Shown piece after piece: positions 1 through 11,402 of a stretch of 64,000 nucleotides of DNA (position 1 is its first letter; every line of letters starts with the position of its first letter). The notes beneath the pieces were generated by a model that saw nothing but the letters and a program-made list of their open reading frames with translations, was not told where the DNA came from and made no database searches. This DNA is from Rosellinia necatrix (lineage: Eukaryota; Ascomycota; Sordariomycetes; Xylariales; Xylariaceae): the NCBI GenBank assembly GCA_021209875.1, contig JAGYVD010000002.1:5208001-5272000 (forward strand), in the 5' to 3' direction. The translations under genes were made by a program, and so were the position numbers.

Positions 1-3000
1 TGCACGTCACCTATCAGTTCTTCGAGACATATTCTACCACCCCAACCTGGGTTACTCGGAGTTACCGAACTAGTCTCCTTAGATATTTCAACTTGTAGGC
101 AATCTACTAATTTCTTGGCCTCATCGATCGCATCTCTAGCGTCGCTATACATCTTGGAGCGCCTATAGAATGAAGCGATCATTAACCATACTTTGATTAG
201 TATCGTTTGGCGTTGTCGTTCGATTTGACCTTCGGGGAACTTTATCATTGGTAACGGGCTAAGAGAGGACGATGGGTCGGAGGCCGGCAAATGCGACCCA
301 TTTGTTGGTGTTCTACCGGTAGGGGTAGACGAGTCAAATCGAAGCTGACCACGGCCCTTCGAAAATGACTGCTGACTGGAATTGCTATTTCTACTATTCC
401 AACCCTGTTGGCCATTGGGTACTGTAGTGTCCAGTGTGAGCGAGGGCTCGCCATCGGCAATGGTAGAATCCCGTGGCACACCGCTACTACTATGTGCACG
501 CTGTTGCTGAGCATTACTGCCTCGTTTCTTCAAGCTGTTTCGCCGCATCGACTCGCTGCGTTGTCCACGAGCACCTGTAGATCTTGTAGACCGTGGGGAC
601 TCGCTACCGCCATTCTCCTGGGTTATTTCTATAGTTGGCGCAGCAGCAGCCGGGCTTGCGACAGTTTGACTTGTTTGAGGCCTTTCTGACGGGATAGTAG
701 ACTTTTCGCCACCTAGTATGCTCCTTCTTCGCGACTGGCCGGTGGCTTTGTCCGACTTGCTGCCGAAGATACTCCCTCTGATACTTCGGAGGGTACCAGC
801 TGAGCTCTTGGGGGCCTCTGAGGATGGCTTTGGCATTATCTGAAGTGTCTTCAATTGCATGGGCCCAAATAATCGAGTGTACAGAACAAGAAGCTCTTGG
901 CTTGCATTGACTGCAACCTCCGGGCCTTCTAATAACTCGAGAAGCGCAAGCTGCGTCATTTTCACTTCCATAATACCTTCCTTTTCCAGGTCATCCATCT
1001 CGTCCACAAGGCCACTCGGTCGTTTTCTCTCGTTGCGAGCAGAGGCCTCGTTAAGGTGCTCGCTTCGAAAGTTGCCTTGTAATGTTTGAGATCCAAATAG
1101 AACTTCTGGGTCATTAAATTGCTCGAACGCAGCCTCGCATGCACGCGCGGCCATCGTGTAGTCCTGTCTGGCGCTGAGTAGCAATGCGAGAAGATGCCAG
1201 AGAGGAATGAGAGATCTCTCACGCCAGTATGAACCGGCCCCGAAATTTGGCTCGCCAGACGTTTTATTAGACAGTAATGCAGCCTTCACGATGTCAATAG
1301 CCGCAGTCAATTCCCTTTGCTCTGCTAGCAGTAGACTTAAAGTAAACAAAGATCTAATATCTGTAGGATTACCGGTCTCTGGCGATAATGATTTTTGAAG
1401 ACTTCGGATAGCCTTTGTCTGAAGATCAATCCTAACGGATGAGTCGAAGGTAACGCGAGACCAGTGGGCCTGTGATATGCCGACAGCTTGCCACGACAAA
1501 GCGTAGACGAGAGCAGGCACTCTAGGATGAAGGAGAACACCGTTTCCATTCTCTTCATCCACTGTAGCAATGCTACCCATAGTGTTTGGTATTGGCGGGC
1601 GCAATTTGTGGAGCATTTCTTCCAACTTAACGCCCAGGTCGTAGGCTGTTTCGGCCGCATCCTCGAATCCATATTTGCATAGAGCAATTATAGCTTGGGA
1701 GGCGGTCTCCAGCATCTTCGCATCACTATCTAGGCTCGGTTCCGGATGGCCAGTCTTGTCAACGCGAGCTTTCCCCTTTTTCACAATTTCCATGTATGAG
1801 TCGAATGCGTGGAAGGCCAGATCAAACTCAGCAACGGATAGGTGAACAGTGAACAGATGTCGCAGGATAGCAGTAGAGTGAAAGGTTTTAGTTGCTGCAC
1901 GGTATAGGATGTCCAGCACACCACGGCTAACGCCCTCTGTGCCGCCCGGTCCAAGGTCATGCTCATGCCAACCGCGGCCAACTGAAACGTTCCAGTTCCT
2001 CATCACTGCGGCGACGAAATCCTCAACTTCCTCTCTCTCTTCATCAGCCCGGGGGAATGTTGTCTCACTCAGAAGAAGTGCTTCGTACGCGGTTTCTACT
2101 TTCTTCAGCTCCATTTGGAGCTGGCTGCGGGCTGAGGCCTCATTCTTCGCGCCGTCCGCAGGACCCTTGGGATATGGAAGGTCTTGTTGCAGGATACCCG
2201 ATATAGCGGTATAGTACTCATTCCAAACCCTCCTCCGCGGCACGGCACCACGAAAGCCATGTCCACCCGCGAGAGGGGCCCCTTGCGTCTTTGTCATTTC
2301 CCAGTATTTTGCCCATGAGCGGAAGGGGGCTAGGGAGTCGTCATCTTCAAGAAACTTCTCGCCCTTCTCGAAAGATTGGGCTTGCAGCATGCAATATTCG
2401 GTCAAGAAGAGTTCAGCCCAAAACTGCAGTTGCGCCCGACCTTTTTGGCCGCTCCAGACGTGTGGTAAAGACGCCAAAGCGCCTTGAAAGACATCGAGTG
2501 CCTCGACCGTCCTATCGCTTCGAGAAAGACAATAGCCCTTCAGGTATGTGGATTTGAGCGCACAGACTCGTGTCCATTCCGAGACACCGTCAGGTTGGTC
2601 TAGTGGGAGGAGTTCCTGGTCTTGATCGGTGGGCAGCTGGGCTGCAACAAGGTCGTATTCGCCGACTGTCCAATGCACCCAACCCAGGCCGACCTGCGCC
2701 TGGAACCTATCTTGGGGATACGTTTGTTCGGCGTCGATAGCTTCGAGCAATTTGGGTAATAGGCGTCCAGTATCTAGGTCTGCGGCCGAAACGGTGGCCG
2801 TAGAGGCTGAATCGGCATTTTGCTTCTGAGAAGCTTTGATGACGGCATACTCGGTTTCTACAGCAGTGGTGAGGCCTGGGATTATGCGGGTGTGTTAGTT
2901 GGCCTTGAATTCGTAGGGTCCAAAGGAAAGGCTGGAATATCGTACAGGCTCGATCGTTGGTATGCTTGCGCACTTTGCGGACCAGCTCCAGTACCTCATC

Positions 3001-3132
3001 CCATCTCCCTTCACACCTCGCGTCCTCTAATTTGGCAAGGTACTGAGCTGCCTTGATCGGATTCTGGGATAAGGATCTAGTTAGCAACTAGCAGAGAAAG
3101 ACCCCAATCACTATAACGCAACCTACACTCAT
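1..3132 (-). CDS. YPP1: YPP1/TTC7-like TPR protein (filamentation protein family), C-terminus cut by window edge
   Basis: Three exons: 3127-3132, 2946-3063 and 2875 to the left edge. The reading frame is still open at base 1, so the C-terminal TPR region lies outside the window; about 1000 residues are visible. The N-terminus (NPIKAAQYLAKLEDARCEG, then DEVLELVRKVRKH) matches the start of fungal Ypp1/filamentation proteins. The edge motif NPGWGGRICLEELIGDV, preceded by a helical EAKKLVD stretch, is also typical. Yeast Ypp1 is known to scaffold the phosphatidylinositol 4-kinase Stt4 at the plasma membrane; the same role here is inferred. A Ser/Arg-rich low-complexity linker lies at about 300-840. 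Introns are 63 bp (3064-3126) and 70 bp (2876-2945), both GT-AG with CTAAC-like branch sites. The first coding exon is only ATGAGT. The start is chosen because splicing from it joins directly to the conserved NPIKAA. Confidence 0.85.
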
Positions 3133-4509
3133 CCTGTCGACGGGCTGTCCAGCGAGATCGTCCGGGTTTCTGGGCTGTCGCGTTATTTATCGATCGCAGC
3201 CCGTAAAACCATCTCGGGCGTGGAGGACTGGGCGTTGGTTGGGGGGGGGAGCTGGGAGGGCGAGGGCGGAAAGGGGTTGGACCGAGCCGTTGATGTCTGG
3301 ATAGCCAAAATAATAGTGTAGTGTCGATGGGAACTTTAGCGTACCTACTACGTATCCCTCCACAGCAAGCGGCAGCGGTAGAAGCAAACCCCTGCAAATG
3401 CATGAGGGCAAAAGGGTTTAGGCCGACAAGGGGGAGGAGGGGGGAGATCAGGGGTATGCGATGCCAAAAGTTATGAGATGTCGTTGTCTGCGCTAGATAA
3501 GTTCCAGGTTACTAGTAGTTTTGGAATGACTAATCACCGCGCTAATCACTTTCTCGGTACGCTACTGCTAGGATGGGACTAGTAGGAATGTAGGATTCAA
3601 TGTATATGTGTACATACCTACACTACCTTTAAGTTGTACCAAGCTCGGCAGGTCTACCCGTAAGCAGGCACATGTACATTACTGAAGCAGGTACCTTAGC
3701 ATCTAGCATGTAGCACACGTTACGCAACACTTCTAAGGCTAGCATACCTGCCTTAGGTACCCAGACAGGTAGGATGCAGCTGAGTATTGTCTTTCGTGAG
3801 ACTACTGCATCCTAAAACAACTCGGAAAGAAATAGCATTCATAAATAGCATTTTGTTCTAAGAGATTTTTACAGATTCAACATGGTCTTTTAATAGTCGA
3901 TATACATGTGAGCCTAAGGTTTCCAACCGGATGTGTCGCATCCATGATAATCACAGGTATGTACATAGGTACATGAGCCACGACCAATTCAAGTCGAGGC
4001 TTGTTTGTACCTACCCGTGTACACTATCAAGCCACAAGACGCTGCTTTAGCCCAGTATCTCTTGGCAACGATATGATGATATGTATGATATGTACTTACC
4101 TGGATAGGTAGGAACCAAAAAAGTTAGATAGCCCAGAAAATTCAAGTTTCAATCAAATCAACCGCATGGAATTACAACACCCGCCGTCAAGGTCAACTAA
4201 AATACGCAGATATCGTGGCTTATTGGATTTGAATATGTACTCAATATATTCACCGTGACCAATCAAGATCCACCACAGTAAGATTTCTCTCACTATTGCT
4301 CGCCGATTTTAATCCGCCGTGGTCAGTGCATCAACCGCCAACTTTCTTTCGTATTATTATCCTAACTTTCATGAGATTTAGCTAGGACGGGTTGGACTAT
4401 TTGATTGGGGGCAAGGCCACCAACCCAACTGACAGCTAGTCAAATATACCCTGTCATTAGATTTTGAGGGAAAGGGTTATATCTGTGCTAGTCACAGTCT
4501 CGTCTCCCA
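3133..4509. other. Divergent intergenic region between YPP1 and RIX1
   Basis: About 1.4 kb without a supported gene; it must hold the promoters of both flanking genes. It has a G-run near 3241-3250 and many short GTAGGTA/TACCTA words (for example 3590-3790 and 3960-4020). No TATA box is convincing for either gene. AT content rises toward RIX1. Confidence 0.6.
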
Positions 4510-7084
4510 ATGGCTCTTGTCTCTTTGTCATCCGAGCTCCGAAGCATCTGCCGAAGATTAGCATCAACTAATGCCGAGAAGCTGCCGCCTCTGCTACCAA
4601 TCCTCCTCAAGGATATAGGGCGTTGCCATGAACCTCTCTCGAGGCCGTCGGAGCCCAAGGCATCGGAAAGCTCTCCTGAAGCCGCCATCCTTGTTCACAG
4701 GTTAAAAACTCAGGTTACCACCCTCCTCAATGGAAGGACGAGCCAGGGTCGTTTTGTTGGCGTGGCATTGGTTAAAGCAATTGTCGAGAATGGTGGTTGG
4801 GAGTGCCTCCGAGCGTCTAAGCCTTGGGTGCATGGACTTATTTCTATTATACAGGTACGACTGATAAATATATATATATATATCCACATACATACCAAAA
4901 CAAACCAACAGAGGCGGGCTTGCCCCTGAGAGATGGAAATCAGAAGCTAACAGTCAACAGAAAAAAGATCCTGTGGTCACCAAGGACCTGTGCATCGTGA
5001 CAATCACGAAGATTTATACATTGATGCATGAATACCCAACGCTAGTGCGAGAAACAGTCACGCCCACTCTACCCGATTTCACAAAGGCTTGTCTCCAAAT
5101 CCTCAAGCCCCCAGCCTCCAGCAAAGTAGGGAAAGCCCCATATAGCCTCATTGAGACAATTTTTGAGGCGATATCGACTTTGCTCTCCCTTCATCCAACC
5201 ACACTCAGAGAGTTCTCGGGAAAATTCAAGACTGAGATACGGCCTTTTTTGGTTCCGACAAGCTCTGATGGCATCTTGATACCAAATACCCTACGAGCAA
5301 GCAGCCGACGCTTAGCGATTCGGTTTCATATGACGGTAGCAAAAGGCGGTGATTCTACCGAGTGGACCAAGCATGTCGAAGAGATTGTCAAGACCCTGCA
5401 TGTCACCGCCGATCAGGTTTTCCGAGCTGTACTAGAAAACTGGGAGTCATCAATCGGCTATAAACCCCACCTGGTGAATACTGAAGGCGAGCCTCAAGGC
5501 AGCGATGGGGAATCAGATCAATTTCCTCGCTGGGTTGGCGTGCAGGCCGGAGGGGAGCGGATCATCGGGCTGCTCGAATTTATCGAAGAATACCTGCGCT
5601 GTCGCACTCGGGTAGCCGTGACCATCCCCCTCAGCGGGCTGGTAGATATCACTTCGAGGATATCATCGATTAGACCACCGTCCGGGAAAGACAGGGCCGA
5701 TTCCGGGATGAACCCCGCGATCGGAAGGGAGGAGAAAGACGAGCTGTGGGCAGTCTTTCCCGACATTCAAATCGCCGCCATGAAGATGCACATCACATTA
5801 ATCCAGAGACTACGACAAAACTACATACCGCTCGCCCAGGAGAGTCTAGAGCAGACCCTCCGAATCCTCCATTTCACATATCGCCTGCCCCAGGCGCGCA
5901 CGACGGCGTTCACGCTCGTGAGGGAAATCCTCCAGCTGTGCGGGCCGACGCTCCCGAAGGCGGCGGTCGAGAGCCTCGGGCTGCTGGCTAAGTGCTGCTG
6001 CCGCGACCTGCTCGGGGCGGCCGGGCACCTGCCGAGGGCGAAGCCGGCGGCGGCGGCGGCGGCGGGCGCGCCGAACGGGCAGAAGGCCAAGCCGTCGGCC
6101 GCGTCCTCCCAGAACGCGGACGCGTTCCTCCTCCCCGGGCGGCGGCCGCAGGACGACGTGGTCTCCGTGACGCTGGGCGGCGCGCACCTCGACGCGGCCT
6201 CGGCCCTTCTGGCGGCGCTCTTCAGCCGCGTGCCGCAGCAGCACGTGCCGTCCTCGCTGCGCTCGCAGATGCTGCGCGCGGCGATCCTCGGCCGCCACCG
6301 CGACGCGCAGGTGGCGAGCGTCCTGCACCCGGCGCGCGGCGGCAGCGGAGGCGGCGCTGTGCCCCACGTCATCCTACCCTACCTCGCGCGCCAGTTCCCG
6401 CACGACGCGGATGTCGAGGCCCTGCGCTTCAACTTCCGGCCGGCGGCGACCGGGCTCAAGTTTCCCTCTGACGACGACGATGACGATGTGGCCATGGACG
6501 AAGGCGGCGGAGAGACACAGCAGAAGCAGCAGCAGCAGCAGCAGCAGCAGCGGTCGACGACCGACAACGACGGCGGTTTCTCGTTCGGCGGGCGCGGGTT
6601 CGACAGCGGCCGGTTCGCGGGCGCCGCGGCCCCGGCGCAGTTCAGGCCGTCCAGCCCGATCCCCGTGCGTAGGGCGGACACCACGACGACGCCGTTCCTC
6701 GCACGCCCGGCGGAGGGGGAGGAGCCCACGGGCATCGCCGCGGACGCGGCCCCGTCGGCGGGCTCGCTGAAGCGGAAGAACGAGGACGCGGCGGCGGAGA
6801 TCAGCGTCCCGAAGCGCATCGAGATCAGCGGCAGCAGCAGCAGCAGCGGCGCTTCTACCGCCGCCGCTGCTGCTGCTGCTGGGATGTCCGCGCTGGTGGG
6901 CGCTTCCGCCGAGCCTGGTCGTCCCGACTTTACCCCTGTCACGGGTACGCTCGGACGGGCAGCCGCGGGGATGGGGGGTGTTGGTGGTGGTGGTGGGGAC
7001 GACGAGAGCAGCGATGACGAGAGCGTGCATCTGAACATGGAGCTGGATTCGGATTCGGACGATGATGACGAGGGGGTCGAATGA
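4510..7084 (+). CDS. RIX1: Pre-rRNA-processing protein RIX1
   Basis: Two exons, 4510-4854 and 4961-7084, give 822 aa. The intron (4855-4960) has a GTACGA donor, a (TA)n tract, a GCTAAC branch site and a CAG acceptor. In yeast, Rix1 works with Ipi1 and Ipi3 in the nucleolus and nucleoplasm in ITS2 processing and 60S pre-ribosome maturation; this role is taken from the family. The N-terminal helical region is conserved (RFVGVALVKAIVENGGWECL at about 78-97). The C-terminal third is low complexity: DDDDDD followed by poly-Q coded by CAG (6518-6551), poly-Ser coded by AGC (6830-6848), poly-Ala, and an acidic tail with SDSDDDDE. From about 5890 nearly all third positions are G or C, while the first half uses mixed codons. 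The length fits filamentous-fungal RIX1. Confidence 0.88.
6518..6551 (+). repeat. CAG trinucleotide run coding poly-glutamine in RIX1
   Basis: Nearly pure CAG codons with one AAG interruption code QQK followed by nine Q. It lies in the disordered acidic C-terminal third, so length variation between strains is likely to be tolerated. Confidence 0.9.
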
Positions 7085-7914
7085 GACGAGACGATGAGGA
7101 GGGGTGTGGGAGAAGCTCCGAAACGAGTTTTTAGCCGACCTACCTAAGTATCTAAGCGAGGTAGGCTCTTTATTTTTTTTTATTTTTTTTTTTTCAGTAG
7201 AACCGCGTTCCGGGATTGATCGCCATTGAATGATAAATTTGATAATGCGCGGGATGAGGATGTGCCTGTGGCGGCTAATACCATTCTGCCAGTACTGCTA
7301 TCTGTTTATATCGGTATAAAGAACACGCCAAACTAGCATCTGTGCATCTTGAATTACCCAATGCAGCATGCCCTCATTAAGAGTAAACTAGTATGGTTCA
7401 ATTGTAGGTAAAACCGTAGAACAAGCGGTCCTGAACTAGATGCCGCTGTTGTAGATAAACATGATTAAGATATAGAAATCCTACTTCATAGTCATCTAAA
7501 TGAACCTATGTTTGTGTAAGGTGACCACGTGCCAAACCATCGATGAAAACCAGTGCGAAGCACACATCGGCCCGACTTGCAGGTCGCGGCAGAGATCCAT
7601 GCGCGCGTCCTCGTGCGATGTTGACGAAGCTACGAAATGAGATGCCAAGTAGATCTCTATGTCTCAACCCCCGCCGTATCATACAACTGACTGAGCCATA
7701 TAGGCAAGACGCGCAGCCCAACTCAACTCCGGACTTGCTATTATAGTCCTCAAATGCTCGACAAGCATACAACCCTCGGCCTCTACCGGCTCGCATGGGG
7801 AAAATGCAACCACCAACGCCCAACCCATGCAATGCTGATAACCAACTGTTAAGTAACAGTCACAAGCCGCCAAACTCCAATACATGAACAATTATAGCGA
7901 AACTAGAGCGCAAT
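7085..7914. other. Convergent intergenic region between RIX1 and the WW-domain gene
   Basis: Shared 3' flank of two convergent genes. It has T-rich runs at 7172-7193 and palindrome-like GTAGG/CCTAC words at 7137-7170. The short ORFs here show no recognisable protein and are treated as chance. Confidence 0.6.
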
Positions 7915-8895
7915 CTAGTCGCGGAGCCAAGCTCGGCGCTTCTCTTCCTTTTTGGCTCGTCGTTTCTCCTTGAACTGCTTGAGCTCGGACTTGGTAGGTT
8001 TCTTGCCGGACCGCTCGGCTTTCAAGCTACGTCCGTCATGGGCGTTGGCAGCAGCATCGACGTCAAAGAAGGCGTTCATCTGGCGACGTGATTTGGCTTC
8101 GTCATTATGGCGTTCCGGGTTTTGTTCGTCACCTTGCCATCGGCCGGTGAAACGGTTGAAGGAGCCGATGGCAGCGTAGGCAGTAGCAGTATCCATTACA
8201 GGGACCTCGGAATCATCATTCTCCCTACCGCCTTTGGCATACCAGGCATTCGGGTCGTAGTCGCCATGGATGGCAGGGTTGTAGCCCCCGGCTGGTAGTG
8301 GTTCGTTCAAGGGAGGGACCGCGGTGGCAGGCGGAGTCTGAAGCTGAGTGTTGGCGTTGGCATCAGCTGATGCTTGAGGCTGTGAGGACATTCGTGGATT
8401 CTCCCAAGTTGACATGCCAGTGATGCGATTGTGGAAGAACCATGATTGATGCGCCGGGTCCCAATGACAGTCCCAGCCGTCGTCTTGCGTGTCGGGGAGA
8501 GGCTCGTTGGGCAGAGGTGGAGCGCCAGAGGCCCCGGCGGTCGACTCGTTCGCGGCATCATCTTCCAGTGTCACAGCTGAAGCCTCGCCGGAAGTTGTAG
8601 CGGAAGTTGTAGCCTTCTCGGACTTGGCAGCCTCAGAGGTGACGGTGACGGTGACGGTGACGGTGTCGGTGACAGTGATGGCGGCTACGGGCGTTTGCGC
8701 AGGCTTGTCGCTGGGGTCGACGGCTGGAGATTGGGCGGAAGACTGGGCGCCATCATCGCTGTTGTTGTCATGTTGAGTCTCGATGTCATTATGTTGGCGA
8801 CGACTCTTTTCGGGGCTCCGGGGATCAGGAGACTGTTCGGGCAGTTCGGGCACCTCGGGCGCCTCGGGCTCGGGCGTGGTTGGTTTGGAGGTCAT
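7915..8895 (-). CDS. WW-domain protein with basic C-terminus
   Basis: A single coding exon of 326 aa if translation starts at MTSKPTTPEP (8895). The frame stays open upstream to 9087, but that 64-residue extension looks like translated 5' UTR; a CTTTTAG acceptor-like site just before the chosen ATG suggests a UTR intron. Residues 1-135 are Pro/Glu/Ser/Thr-rich, with a VT dipeptide repeat (75-86) coded by a GTGACG hexamer. A WW domain at about 140-167 has both signature Trp residues and the terminal Pro (GWDCHWD, then STWENP). WW domains bind proline-rich peptides. Residues 195-240 include a NPERHNDEAKSRRQMNAFFD block, and the tail is Lys/Arg-rich (KEKRRAKKEEKRRAW), which suggests nuclear or RNA-associated work. 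The partner is unknown. Confidence 0.82.
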   Translation of the reverse strand: MTSKPTTPEPEAPEVPELPEQSPDPRSPEKSRRQHNDIETQHDNNSDDGAQSSAQSPAVDPSDKPAQTPVAAITVTDTVTVTVTVTSEAAKSEKATTSATTSGEASAVTLEDDAANESTAGASGAPPLPNEPLPDTQDDGWDCHWDPAHQSWFFHNRITGMSTWENPRMSSQPQASADANANTQLQTPPATAVPPLNEPLPAGGYNPAIHGDYDPNAWYAKGGRENDDSEVPVMDTATAYAAIGSFNRFTGRWQGDEQNPERHNDEAKSRRQMNAFFDVDAAANAHDGRSLKAERSGKKPTKSELKQFKEKRRAKKEEKRRAWLRD

Positions 8896-9930
8896 GATGG
8901 CGGAAGAGCTAAAAGCAAGATTAATAGGCGAGTCTATGGGGGCAAAGACGATGGCCGGAGAAACACATGCTGGAGAAGAGTCACGGCAGACGACGAGATT
9001 CAACTTAAAGGGGCGCTGTTGAAGTGCGGGAACTTCTGAGACACACCCAGGCCGAGGGGGGGAGCAGGTGGAGAGAGGGTGAGGCAATCGTGAAGGTTGA
9101 AGGTCCCTTGCGCCGCGGTCGTATCGTTCGGTATTCAGTGCAGTGCAGTGCAGGCAACCTCTCCACGCGACCGGGGGCTGACCTTATCGGGGGATTGCGC
9201 CGTCCTGATCTAGCATTCAGCACGTCAGACCCACTGCTCGACAAGCCCACCTTTTAAGCCGTGTTATCGATTGTCGGTTATCGGCACCCGGAAAATATTT
9301 GGGCCATTCCATTGCGGCCAGGGCTTGGCAGGTGGGGCGTTGCACCTGGGCAGGGGCACATACCAGATCGGTGGCCGAGTGGCAGCCGGCGCTAGACAGG
9401 TGACTAACTACCTTCTGTGCATAAATCTAGTGTAAGTAAGAAGCAGGTAGGTACCTAGGTAAGTACACTAGTGAGTGTATTGGAAGTGTAAGTGCCTAAC
9501 TAGTAGGCAGTGAAGTACCTAAGATTATGCTACTGTAGGCCTACTTCCGTCGTCATGAAGACCTGGCCAGGTGATGCCACGGCACCTAGCTCTCAGCTCC
9601 TCCAACTCTTTGCATGAAGGGTGACATTGCATGCCGACATATCCCCTCTGCCAATGCATCTCGACCCGGGCCGGAAAGCGAAAACGAAGATGATGAGGGC
9701 ATTTTGCGCCATTTGGCCCTTTTCGACGGTGCATCAACCATCAGCCATGAGCGCCGCGAGCGCGGAAAGAGTAGGAGAATAAGGGAAAAGAAAGAGAGAC
9801 AGAGAGAGAAAACGCACATTTACCATCCGCTCGGGTCCAGCGGCAGCGTGAAGGCTCAAGACCCAGTCTCGGATCCATGATCGCCATCTTACACATGAAC
9901 GACACAGTCCAACTGACCAACCCAACCCAG
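8896..9930. other. Upstream region of the WW-domain gene
   Basis: Probable promoter and 5' UTR of the minus-strand WW gene. Contains a CAGTG triplication near 9139-9152, a CAGGTAGGTACCTAGGT palindromic word at 9444-9460, and purine-rich DNA at 9770-9810. No ORF here looks like a real protein. Confidence 0.5.
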
Positions 9931-9934
9931 ACAA

Positions 9935-10006
9935 GCCCTGACAGACCCTGACAGACAGACCCTGACAGACAGACCCTAACAGACAGACCCTAACAGACAG
10001 ACCTTG
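9935..10006. repeat. Short tandem repeat, about 16-bp unit
   Basis: Unit close to CAGACCCTGACAGACA repeated about four times, drifting from CCCTGA to CCCTAA along the array. The unit gives a spurious repetitive ORF on the minus strand. Confidence 0.85.
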
Positions 10007-11125
10007 GCCCATCCCAGTGTAGATGCTGTAGATGCGCCCTGATCACCCTCTCCCCCGTCCCTTGTTTTCGATCCATTCGATCAAGCATAGAAGCCATGGC
10101 ATAATATCATAATATGTACGTGTGTTTGTAAGTACTGAATGTGCATACATAGTACGGCATTAGTACGGCACATGCCTACTTCTTAACCTAGCTGCCTAAC
10201 CTAGGAACCCAGGTAGACCCTCATAACCTTGCTGGGGGCCTCTTTGTCGGTTTCACCTGTTTCAGGGATTGCTCTCTCTTACTCCCGCCCCTCCGTGTGT
10301 CCACGATGGCGGGAGCCAATCGCAACATTGCAGCCGTCTCGGAGGGCTTGGTTGTCTTGTTAGCGCTCGCCTACTTCAGGTGGAGAGCCTCTCCGGGATG
10401 CTCCATTACAAGCCGGCTTATGTTTGTGTCACCGTTGGCAATACGAACATCAACGTGTACTGCGTGTGGTGTATGATGTATGGTATATGGTATATGGCTC
10501 TTTTTTTTTTTTCAAGGTATAGGGTATATGGTGTATGGTGTATGGTGTATGTATGGTGTATGGTGTGTGGCAGGGCAGAGCAACTAACTAACTACCTACT
10601 ATCACGCATCACGCATCACACGCATCACACATCACGCTACCTCGCCTTCTTTTCCTCCCTCATCTATCAGGCTGCCTCCCACGATCGACATTTGTCAAAA
10701 GCAGGCTAATACTCCCGTTTAAATTGCGACATTGTGGCTGGAGATCAGCATTTTCTTCAGAGGCCGAGACTTCGGCGCATCCTGGTCTCTCCCGCAGCCC
10801 ACCCAATTGGAAGCGGCTGCTGCATGTCGGTTAAACCACTTACATAGGCTGTATCGGTCTAGCCCTACCTCGATAGCCACTGAACGTTACGCCCAACGCG
10901 GCGCTGCAGGAGACGATTCCCCTCCTAATACGTATCGGCCAACGTAGACCTCAATCTATTCAGCTACCTGCTCTAGGACGGGCCGTGCCCGATACTACCG
11001 AGGGGCCCCAACTTCCATCGCTCTCTCTTCCCATAGGTCGGATCCGGAAACGGGTGCCCGATTTAGATCTTACTCTCTGTGTTAAATCGAAACTATTGGC
11101 ACGTATGCATCATGTATTGAACACC
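10007..11125. other. Intergenic, TATGG-rich low-complexity DNA
   Basis: 10460-10570 is built of GTATGGTGTATGG words broken by a T-run (10500-10512), followed by ATCACGCATCACA words at 10610-10636. The rest shows no gene. ORFs through the low-complexity part are artefacts. Confidence 0.6.
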
Positions 11126-11402
11126 ATATAAGTTGACTGGCCGTGCTCTTTTGTCCTACCTATCCCCTTACACCCCCCCCCCCCTACTCTTTCTTCTACT
11201 TCCTATCCCGCGACGCTAAACAAGAGTCATTCTCAGAAAGATACTTGGCCCGCCCAGAAACGCTGTCTGTTTCTGAACATAGATATCTTATCTGCATTGC
11301 AAGTGCCCCCGCGCACGTTGCACAGCTATAAAGCAAACGAGCCTGCCAGTCGGGTGTGCCAGTGGGGTCTGCCAGTCGGGTAACCCAGGAGCTTAAGTCA
11401 GG
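11126..11402 (+). promoter_or_regulatory. Probable proximal promoter and 5' UTR of the GH16 gene
   Basis: An ATATAAG box at 11126-11132 is followed by a long pyrimidine tract (a 13-C run at about 11172-11184, then CT-rich to 11215). This is a usual arrangement upstream of transcription starts in well-expressed fungal genes. Near 11343-11388 the word TGCCAGT repeats three times in GCCAGTCGGGTGTGCCAGT-like units. Confidence 0.4.

Noticed and set aside
5821..7038. Several minus-strand ORFs of 170-220 aa opposite RIX1
   Set aside because: Same cause: GC3-rich coding sequence leaves the opposite strand free of stops.
8896..9087. 64-residue N-terminal extension of the WW-domain protein
   Set aside because: Composition looks like translated UTR, and an acceptor-like CTTTTAG lies just before the conserved-looking MTSKP start.
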